Source: Euptelea pleiosperma (Eukaryota; Streptophyta; Magnoliopsida; Ranunculales; Eupteleaceae). From it: DNA of 64,000 nucleotides. The DNA lies in the NCBI GenBank assembly GCA_035048495.1, contig CM068547.1, positions 28,713,913 through 28,777,912 of the forward strand. Reading direction: 5' to 3'. The notes beneath the pieces are model-generated. The model worked only from the letters and a program-made list of their open reading frames with translations, made no database searches and was not told the origin of the DNA. Shown one piece after another: positions 55,701 to 64,000 of this stretch. Position 1 is the first letter of the stretch, and each line of letters begins with the position of its first letter. Position numbers and translations under genes: made by a program.

Positions 55701-57078
55701 TACTCCTATCACCAGCATCATTTTCCCAAACCATTTACAGAGTAAAGTACAGAGTGCGTACAAACTACAAACCATCTTCCCATGGCGTCTGTCGACTCTG
55801 TCCATCGAAATGGACCAGTTTGATTGAGAGGAGATTGGAGAACGTCTTCCCTAGAGTCCAGACCGTTGGATGGTCTCCCAGGACTCGCGTCCTAACCATC
55901 CAACGGTCTGCACCTAGGGATGACAACAAAACTTCTACTCCATTTCCTTATATTCTATTTCTATGGCTGTCGTGAAAGTCGTCTTCAAATCAACCTCGAA
56001 AACAAGCACTTTACGGCCAAGAATTCATCAACCCGTCAACCACTATCGTGCGCTGGATCAACCTTTACGCACCACTCGCCCACAACCTTGAAATCTTGAA
56101 AATTCGATTGGTAGGTTGTCGTTTTAACTTTACAGTTCAAAATCTAATCTACTACCTCCTATCCAATCCACCTCTCTCTTTCACTATCTCTTCTTGTTGT
56201 TAGTTGCAGAAAACTCGTCACTCCCCTCCAGCTGTCCTGCATTTCTCTTTCTTTATTTACTCTGTCATCACCACCCCCTTGACCCCCAATTCTTCAATTT
56301 TAGTTTCAATAACTGCTTTTGTTTCTTTATTTCATGTTTCTGATTATTTTTTCTTGATGGGGTCATGGAAATCTTGGTAATGATGGGGCCAATTTTTCCT
56401 AAGTTTATACTTTCTAGTCTTAATCATTCATTGTGTTTGGCAAATTGAATAACATTTGCATTTGTGGTTTAGAAATCGCCTCGCGAAAAGGCGGTCCCTT
56501 TAATTTGGAATTAGGTACAATGGGGAGCTAGAAATGGCTCCTGCCTCCTGTTATCACTAGTTTGGAATTGTCTTAGGAGGACCCATTAAGAAGATTTGAA
56601 ATGTTGAGGTGATTCTGTTTGGGTATTTTAATTGCTACGTTGATCGGGCTTATCTTAATTGTTAAACCAATGCCTAGTTGTTGAAGTAGTGGCTGTAAGC
56701 ACCAATGGATTTTTGTTTTGTTATTCTGAAAGAGACATTTTGATTTTTATGAACTTTCAACAATCTTGTGGTTCTATTTTTCAATTCGAAAATACGACGT
56801 GTGGAAGGAGGACCATTAAGTACTATTGCAACTTGTAGTTATGGAACTCTCTTCAACTTGACCACACGCTTTTCCTGTCCTTTCTGTTTGGTCGTTACTA
56901 CGAACTTTCTGTCATTGGCATCAACCAGGCCTACCCATTGATCGTCTTGTTTTATAATGGTCGGAAAGGTTATTGATCACCCCATTTGACTACAAGAACA
57001 GTGCCAATTCTGTGCCTGCTTGTGTGATTGAAGAGTGTCCTGTATCTCTGTTCTGTTTTGAGTTTTGATCGAGAGACC
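55701..57078 (+). promoter_or_regulatory. promoter and 5' leader of the 5-phosphatase gene
   Basis: Runs from the last MITE to the first ATG of the phosphatase. 55840-55930 holds an inverted GACCGTTGGATGG/CCATCCAACGGTC pair. The 56100-57070 part is AT/T-rich like an intron; a leader intron with donor ATTG|GTAGGT near 56111 is possible but unproven. Confidence 0.35.
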
Positions 57079-58272
57079 ATGAGAACAAGGAGAGCAAGGC
57101 GTTCTGAGGTACGTTCTATGTGCTTAAGTAGAAGTAGTAAGTACTTATTGATCACAGGTTTTTGTGATTTACCAGTCAACTTTTAAGGATGTTAATATAA
57201 TTGGACTACTGCACATGTATTCAGCCCTTTTGGCCTTCCCTCGTAATGAAAAAATGGCTAAATATTAAGCCCAAGGTGCATGAATTCAGTGAAGATGAGG
57301 TTGACACTGAGACTGAGAGTGAGGATGATGGTATGTGGTTTCACAATTTTGACCAACAAAATTCAATTGCTGTATTGTCTATGCGTGATCTTATTTTCTT
57401 CAATTTCTATCCAGCATGCTCTTCTAAAGATGCAAAAGAAGACATGGGTGGGGATCGGGTCTGCAGAACACAGGGGAATCTATCCGTATGCTCACGACAA
57501 GATTCAGGCAACTACGAATTTTTATTCTAAAAATTTGGTTCCCTTAGGATCAATTTCACTTTCTTTACAAGTCTAAGCTTGAAGTTGTACTAATCTGATA
57601 TCGTCTTCACTATAACTGAAATTTTGCTTTCACCATGGCTTGCTTTGCCATACTAAAGTCAATTTATGTTTTTGCACCACTTGTTTAAAAGAGACTGAAT
57701 AGTCTTTTTGGGTGTGTTTCTTTTCTTTTCTTTTTGCTGACAAAAGAATTTCCTTAGTGTAAGCTAGATATTGTATTGACCAAAATTTGAATGACATATT
57801 CATGCTGGTTGCTGCCATGGATCTTCAAACTTTTTCGATTATTTGAAATGTCTTCCTGATGTCTCCTGAACTATGCTATTTCTTTTCATATCTGACAATA
57901 TATGAATTCCAGACTCTTAGCTTTGTTATTTTCGTACTTGGTCTGTCCAGGGATTCCTTCAAAGGGTCATCTGACGAGACATAGGAGAGGAAAATCGGAA
58001 ACCCTACGCGTTCAGTACATAAATACAAAGGATGTGAGGTTTGGCTGTTAATCAGTGTTATTTGGCTTCTAGTCATTTTATTCCTGAAAGACTAGAACCA
58101 TTGGGTTTGAATTTATACGTTGCTTTACTGAGTTCTATAATAACATTTGGTCATTTTGGTTCTGTAGGGTAATGATTGGCACATGGAATGTTGCTGGAAG
58201 ACTTCCGTGTGAGGATCTTGAGATTGATGATTGGCTATGTCTAAAAGAACCGGCAGACATATACATTCTTGG
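57079..58272 (+). CDS. type I inositol-polyphosphate 5-phosphatase, 5' part
   Basis: N-terminal 140 or so residues of a plant 5PTase of the 5PTase1/2 class, enzymes that remove the 5-phosphate from inositol phosphates such as InsP3. Exons: 57079-57108, 57225-57330, 57415-57507, 57951-58038, 58168-58272. Recognisable blocks: MRTRRARRSE, then FWPSLVMKKWLNIKPKV, an acidic stretch (EDEVDTETESEDD), RRGKSETLRVQYINTKDV, and the first catalytic-domain motif GTWNVAGRLP with DWLCLKEPADIYILG. Exon 3 keeps frame only if it ends at a GC donor (CAG|GCAACT at 57508); the alternative GT at 57448 is a poor donor. The donor at 58273 opens an intron with no further exon before the window ends, so the catalytic core lies to the right. 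Pathway role is inferred from the family. Confidence 0.88.
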
Positions 58273-58708
58273 GTGAGTATTCCTAATCTTGGCAAATCCT
58301 TTAAAATGCTCCAAGTTTGAGCACCTACATAACAGGACACTCCAGTTTTAAAAAATTTGACATGCCCACATGTGATAGAAGAACACGAACCCTTTCAAGC
58401 TATTATGCGTATCTTAGAATCCAGATTCTTTCACCTGGGTTTGTATTCTATCTCAATATGCAAATCTAACCTCTGGAACTCAAGCTTGGCCTTTACATAA
58501 TCACATATAGTTAGGTACTTTCCCTTTTGTAATCAGATTTAGGTTCCTGTCTTCACATATTCATTCTTAGCATACTATCTTATTGCTGTCATGTATATTT
58601 ATTAATTAGTTTAAGATTTACAGAAGGTCTACTCATGTGTTTTATCTTACGATTTAGACACAAAAAAATTGATTTATTTTTTCCATAATTTGCAAAATTT
58701 GTATTAAA
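58273..58708. other. start of 5-phosphatase intron 5
   Basis: AT-rich intronic sequence, no feature seen. Confidence 0.45.
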
Positions 58709-59300
58709 ATGGGTAAGTCAGTTTGCCACTGAGTTATTGCTCACAATTATTTCAGATGGTAAAATTCATAGAGTGGACCAAGGTCCCATTAAGACAGAAG
58801 CATGACCTTGGTGATTTAATCTTGTATGCTTCTTTCTGCATATTGATATATTGTCAAAACAGGTAGTCAATTTGCCACTGAGTTATTGCTCAAGTTTATT
58901 CAAACAGTGAAATTCATAGAGTAGACCAAGGTCCCAGCAAGACAGAAACATGCCCTTGGTGATTTAGGGGGCATTTGGCAACACAAAAATAAGTAACTTA
59001 TTGACTTTTATAAGACAAAATATTAAAAAGTTAGTTTGGATATGTTTCATATTTTAACTTTTGAAAAGTTAAAAACTAACTTAAAACTGAAGCTAAGTTT
59101 TTTCGCTTTTAACTTCTAAGAGAAATTACTTCTCAAAAATTAGAAGGCCTCCTGACACTTTTAATTTCTCTGACTTTTTTGGAGGTAAAAATCAACTAGT
59201 AACTTCTACTACAAGTAGAAGTGCTTTTACTTCTCATTCCAACGCCCCCTTAATCTTATATTCCACTTCCTGCCTACTGATATATACCCATTATATTGGT
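58709..59300 (+). repeat. tandem duplication, second copy split by a MITE
   Basis: Unit 1 (about 58709-58861) and unit 2 (about 58862-58966, resuming at 59250) share TTTGCCACTGAGTTATTGCT, AAATTCATAGAGT, CCAAGGTCCCA and CTTGGTGATTTA. Unit 2 is interrupted exactly at GATTTA by the Tourist element. Confidence 0.85.
58967..59249. mobile_element. Tourist-like MITE with TTA duplication
   Basis: Starts GGGGGCATTTGGC and ends AACGCCCCC, flanked by TTA on both sides (58964-58966 and 59250-59252). Same family as 3763-4002 (shared CTTATTGACTTTTATAA, AGTTAGTTTGGAT, AAAGTTAAAAACTAACTTAA). The empty site survives in the neighbouring tandem unit. Confidence 0.9.
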
Positions 59301-59559
59301 ATCCTATACCTTCGTAATAGTGTTCATCTAATATGATTTGCAGTACACCTATATATTGCATCCCAAAACAATATGATATATAAGAAACATACTGAGAAAT
59401 AGGATTAAGTCAATTAGAATTAACAACTACAGCAAAACTATGACATTTATATTATTGAATGTAATATATTTAATGTTAGGCCATAACTTTCTCACTAAAC
59501 AAGAAAGACACTTCTTATAAACAAAACTACATAGGATTCATGTTGCCAATGCCAAACAT

Positions 59560-59715
59560 TTGGGTAAGGTGTAGATGATGATGATGATGACGATGACGAC
59601 GATGACACTTCAAAATTCAAAATTCTATAGAATTGAATGGAGGAACAGGATTCATGCAGTCGACCCCATATAGTTGGATAAGGCTTATGATAATGATGAT
59701 GACACTTCAACATTC
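59560..59715. repeat. (GAT)n and (GAC)n microsatellites
   Basis: About ten ATG/ACG triplets near 59574-59605 and a shorter group near 59688-59703. Confidence 0.85.
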
Positions 59716-59829
59716 TACAAAAATTTCTCACAAAATAAACATGGATAACATAAGGTGGGTTGAATCTTCACAAGGCTAAAATGCATAGACTCGTAAAAGA
59801 TCAAATAAATGTTAAAAGTTCTGCAAAAC

Positions 59830-60250
59830 TTAGCTACACCTATTTTGCATTGATACGGGTATGGGTGTTAGAGTCCAACACAAGTGTGGAGTGTCTGACT
59901 CGGTGAACCTTGAAAAATAGGATTCGTGGACTCAACAATAAACTTACAAGATGTGAAACAATTTAATCGTTTTTTTTATATAATAATGAGGATAATAGTG
60001 GATAATGTGGTAGGCTATCTTGTTATTTGTATCGTATGTTTATAGACAAGAGAATATATGTATGTATGTATGTAATATTATATTTGTTGCATAGAAAACT
60101 TTAATTGTAAAAGGTAGAACTCATAACCAATAGAAAATGCTAATTAATATCTAGAAAGGAAAGAAAAAATAACATAATTTGGAAGTGTCACACCAAAATA
60201 TGTATCATGTCAGACATGTGTCTGACACAAGTACTTCACCCCTTTTGAAG
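59830..60250 (-). repeat. second copy of the ATGTTGCAT-ended element
   Basis: Reverse orientation relative to 18480-18920: ATAATGAGGATAATAGTGG, GTTTATAGACAAGAG and GTAGAACTCATAACC correspond to inverted words there. The right end CCATGCAACAT matches the inverted start of the other copy. Confidence 0.5.
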
Positions 60251-60577
60251 AATCCATGCAACATAGCCACACCCTAAGTATTCTCTTTTTCTCCTTTTAA
60301 AACTTATCAAAACACAATATCCTCCTCTTCTCCATTTTTTTGTTACCTTTTTATTTTTTTCATACATCTGGTGCAAATCCCTCTTCTTCTCTCTCTCTCT
60401 CTCTCTGTGGATATTTTGACATGCCTTATCTTGACACACCTAAGTGGGGCCCTCATGGAGATGGGGCAAGGTCTGATTTTTGGTGACGAGTGATCTGCTC
60501 TCCGTGGAGATCGTTCTCACAAAACTCAGCTTATGGGACATGAGGACAAGAGATATGACAGGAAATACCATGGGAGT

Positions 60578-60582
<5 letters not shown>

Positions 60583-60608
<26 letters not shown>
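60583..60608. repeat. (AC)13 microsatellite
   Basis: Uninterrupted AC run. Confidence 0.95.
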
Positions 60609-60612
<4 letters not shown>

Positions 60613-61140
60613 CAAAATATTTTTTTATTGTTTTATTGGCCTATGTGCTTGTAGGAACTTGTCCCCTACATTATCATGCAACCACAATTTAGAAGAATTT
60701 ATGCAATTCACACACGCAATTTAGAAGAAGCCATACAACATAGCTTCCTAGGTTATTTGCTCTGAAAATTCCCATTCTCTTCTCTTGTTCTTTCTTTATT
60801 TTCATCTTTTTTATTGTTCTATTGGCCAATGTGTTTGTAGGAACGTGCCCTACATTATCATGTCTATATTAAATGAACGTTGCCCTTCCAACCTCCTTGA
60901 CATCATATCTTATGTATATGGAGTGCAAGGACACATGTCCTTACCATCTGTCATCGTCCACCTTCTCCTTATTCTCTTCTCAGTTTTCATTAAGTTCTTT
61001 GAACTCAGCTACATGCCATAGTTGAGTTGTCCTCTTACTAAGCTGTTGCATAAGACCTTGCCTGGCAAGCTGAAACTCAAGAAGACTATCACATTGTTCT
61101 TTGCATGAGATATGGACACTCATCCATTGCTACTTGCATG

Positions 61141-62090
61141 AAGGTTATTTTTATTTTTTATTTTTTATTTTTTTATAAGTATAGCTTTATTCAAGAAAAC
61201 CAAAACTACAAAAGCAACAAAGGGGACTGAGGAAACCTCCTAGGGTAAACAAAGACAAAGGAAACACAAGAAATAACACTCCCCTACCTAACAAAGACTC
61301 CCATCTAAAGATAAAATTTTCAAAGAATAAACCCCTACATTCTTTAAAGATCTTAGACCACTAAAACATAAAAGATTTCACATCCATGATGATGTGCATG
61401 CCATCTCTGTCTATTCCATCAGACACTCTCCGGTTCCTCTCTTTCCAAAGAACCCAAACCACCGCAAAAGGAAGAATACTCCACAAGCGTGTTCCACATA
61501 GAGAAAATGCAAAGACTGTCCATCCACCATGTAAGTCTCTCACTGAACTCAGCATGACCCATGCCAATGAATAAGGAAAAAAAGTGACACCACACCTCCC
61601 TAGCGATGTTGCAATGCAAGAGGAGATGGTTGATTGATTCTCCGTTCACCTTGCACATAACGCAATAATTCACAAATATTCTCCTCTTGATCAAGTTACC
61701 ACAGTCAAAGTCTTCTTATGGATAGCACACCAAGCAAAGAACACCACTTTGGATGGGACCTTAGATCCCCACACCACTGAAGTTGGAAAGGAGCCACTTG
61801 TGGCAACATCGAGGGCTTCATTCATCAGCTTCAGATTCTTCACCCTTAGGCAAGCATACCATCTCCCATTTAACAAGATGATAGTTGGCCTCTCCTGCTT
61901 TATTATTCCATAAGAATTCCTTGATCAATTTTTCTACCCTCTTAACCACATTCCCCAGCATCTTGAAGAGAGAGAGAGAGAGGTAATAAATCGGCAAACT
62001 AGATAATGTGCTTTTAATGAGTTCTACCTTACCTCCTTTTGACAAATAACTCGCTATCCACATCGCCAACTTTCTCTCGCATCTTTCAAG
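61141..62090 (-). mobile_element. truncated LINE with zf-RVT region
   Basis: On the minus strand the broken frames read ASYLSKGGKVELIKSTLS, KEFLWNNKAGEANYHLV, KNLKLMNEALDVATS, then the zf-RVT block KVVFFAWCAIHKKTLT, CVMCKVNGESINHLLLHC and FAVVWVLWKERNRR. The 3' end is a T/A-rich tail at 61141-61176 on the plus strand. It is 5' truncated and frameshifted, and lies in the open intron of the 5-phosphatase gene. Confidence 0.85.
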
Positions 62091-62349
62091 TATCAGCTGG
62101 TTTTATAAGCTCAAAATTTTGTTCTCGTTTCTATGTGAACCTTACAAGGTATATTTAGCTGGGAAGGGATATAATCAACTACATTACATAGACTTTGACA
62201 AGACCTTCATTCTTGGTGTGATTAGATACTTTTTATACAACAATTGGATCTAAAAAAACACTTTTCTTCATGGTGAACTCTAAGAGGAGATCTACATTAT
62301 GTAATGTCAAGGCTTCAAGAATCCTTCCTGATCACACCACGTCTTGAAT

Positions 62350-63600
62350 TTCCAAACTATCCACGGCCTCAAACAAGTTCCTTGTACCTGGTTTAAGAAA
62401 TTCAGTACGTCTTTCTTCAATTTGGCTTTTGTTGGAAATTCGATCCATTCATTTTGTACACCATTGTTCTGTTGGTAGTATGCTTCTTCTTCTAGACGTC
62501 GATGACATTATTGTCACTAGTGATTGTGGGAGTCTCTCACTAGTGTTATCAACCATCTGTCACGTGTTGAAACAACCCGGGATTTTTTTATTGGCATGGA
62601 CCTTTTATTTTGTGCCCAAATGCTTTGTTGCAACTTCATCAACACTCCCACTGCTCCCCTAGAGAATCTCTGTTATAATTGTGGGATGCTTTTTAAAATC
62701 GATTCTGTATTGCAGTATCATTGCTACCTTACAATCCTTGCCTCTCACTCTCAATGTGATTGTGTTTTCCTTTCAATCTCGGCATCCAACAGCTACTTAT
62801 ATTGTATCCAACAGCTACTTATATTGTATCTCAAGAGCACTACCTCTCATGTTTTTTTTTTGTTCCACTAGCCTTCTTTGTCTATTAACATATTCTAATG
62901 CAGACACGGCTGGTTTCTCTGCTGATCGACATTTTCTACTACTGGTTTATGTGTCTTTATTTATCATAATTAATTTATGGTGTTCAAAAGTCTCCCATTT
63001 TAGTGCTGAGGCTGAGTGTTGGTCCCTAGCTTCCACAACAATCAAGCTACTTGACTTTCCACTCTACTTCATGAGTTCAGTCTTTTCTTTTTGTTGTACT
63101 ACTCTTCACTGTGATAATCTCAATGCTACTTACGTGGCTTCCTATCCCGTTTTCATGCCTGCCTGAGTACATTGAAATCAGCTATCATTTTGTTTGGGAG
63201 AAAGTTACTCTTGGAAAGATTCACACAGTTTTCGTGCAGTCAAGGGTTCATGTTGCAGAATTTTTGTTAAAACAGTATCCAAGGAACAGGATCAGAAGTT
63301 ATACAACATGTTAGGTGTTCCACATACTTCACCCCCGAACTTGAGGGGCAGTGTTAAGGTTAGGAGATGTATTTTGATTTATAGACTCATTTTGTATTTA
63401 GTTTTTCTTGTTCTTGTGCTTAAGAGATTGATTGTTATAATTTTTTATATTCAAGAGTACACACACACACACACACACACACACATATTAAGTTCAATTT
63501 CTCTCTCCCATATGATTGTGAGGATATTCTCTCTCATTTTATCATTTTTTCTGAATCGAGATTAGGTATCCATTTCTTGTGCTTGGGTTCATGGTAGGGA
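62350..63600 (+). mobile_element. Ty1-copia remnant (reverse transcriptase to 3' LTR)
   Basis: Frames read TIHGLKQVPCTWFKKF (about 62360), LLLLDVDDIIVTSD (the copia LLYVDD motif, about 62480), then FSAEAECWSLAS (about 63005), LHCDNLNATYVASYPV and LGVPHTSPPNLRGSVK (about 63310-63350). Many stops and deletions. TGTTAAGGTTAGG near 63352 is a likely 3' LTR start, with an (AC)11 tract inside. No 5' LTR is visible, so the element is incomplete. Confidence 0.8.
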
Positions 63601-64000
63601 CTGCAACCTTAGTTGCACGAAGCGGGAGCAGGTATTTTAAGGAAGCCCTAGGGTTTGGAATGCATGGGAGAATTAGATTATTTCTAATATCATTGAGCTT
63701 GTTTTCAAACTTTCCTGTCCAATGCTACTTGTTTAGCGAATCAAGAGTCCGTTCCAAGAAGTTCGCATTTCTGTAATCTTAGAACTGCCAGTGCGACGCA
63801 CTGAAGCACAGTTCTAGAACGGGAATGTCACCCTGCATAGGATTTTCCTATAACTAAGAGTGTAACAATCCTTGTGGCAGTATGGAGTACGGATCTACAT
63901 CTTTCGGGAATTCTGTGTCCTCCTATGATATTTGTCTTCCTTCAGCTTTTCTTAGGCTTTGGATGTGGTTTGTGCACATATATATACAAGCATGTGGATT
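63601..64000. other. right edge, no feature seen
   Basis: Probably still inside the 5-phosphatase intron. No exon of that gene is recognisable. Confidence 0.4.

Noticed and set aside
62429..63566. Several medium-length plus-strand frames as host genes
   Set aside because: They carry Ty1-copia reverse-transcriptase and RNase H motifs and are broken by stops, so they belong to a retrotransposon remnant.

Overview
This window looks like nuclear DNA of a flowering plant. It carries single genes split by long, AT-rich introns, plant-specific families (a TOM2A-type tetraspanin, a PLS-DYW pentatricopeptide protein, a plant-type ATAD3, a 5PTase2-like phosphatase) and a dense cover of plant transposable elements. 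The gene sequences do not fix the species. A TE-rich, long-intron woody lineage such as a magnoliid is a guess only.

Layout. 1-7500 is intergenic and packed with foldback elements and MITEs. 8140-20333 (+) is a complete six-exon TOM2A-like tetraspanin gene (280 residues) whose first intron is 6.5 kb. 22813-24603 (+) is an intronless DYW-class PPR gene. About 25409-25860 (+) is a stray copy of TOM2A exon 3 with its intron flanks. 26473-35722 (-) is a complete eight-exon ATAD3-type mitochondrial AAA+ ATPase gene (637 residues), with one GC-AG intron and two decayed LINE pieces in its second intron. 36000-56000 is an accessory tract with one truncated RING-H2 gene (42558-43274, -) and many nested elements. 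57079-58272 (+) holds the first five coding exons of a type I inositol-polyphosphate 5-phosphatase; the rest lies past the right edge, beyond an intron of at least 5.7 kb that holds a LINE, a Ty1-copia remnant and a Tourist element.

The genes do not form a pathway: they are separate single genes. What ties the window together is transposon history. Several insertions can be read with target-site duplications: 9 bp for Mutator-like MITEs, 8 bp for a CAAGGT-ended hAT-like family, TTA/TAA for Tourist elements, 18 bp for a retroposon, and an A|T insertion for a short TC...CTAG Helitron-like family that also forms a tandem array. Two miniature LTR retrotransposons (TRIMs) with an initiator-tRNA-Met primer site are present.

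I found no convincing new multi-gene system. The strongest oddities are the orphan exon copy, the GC-AG splice sites, the Helitron-like tandem array with higher-order structure, the TRIM with a 46-bp interior, and one MITE whose empty site is preserved in a neighbouring tandem copy.
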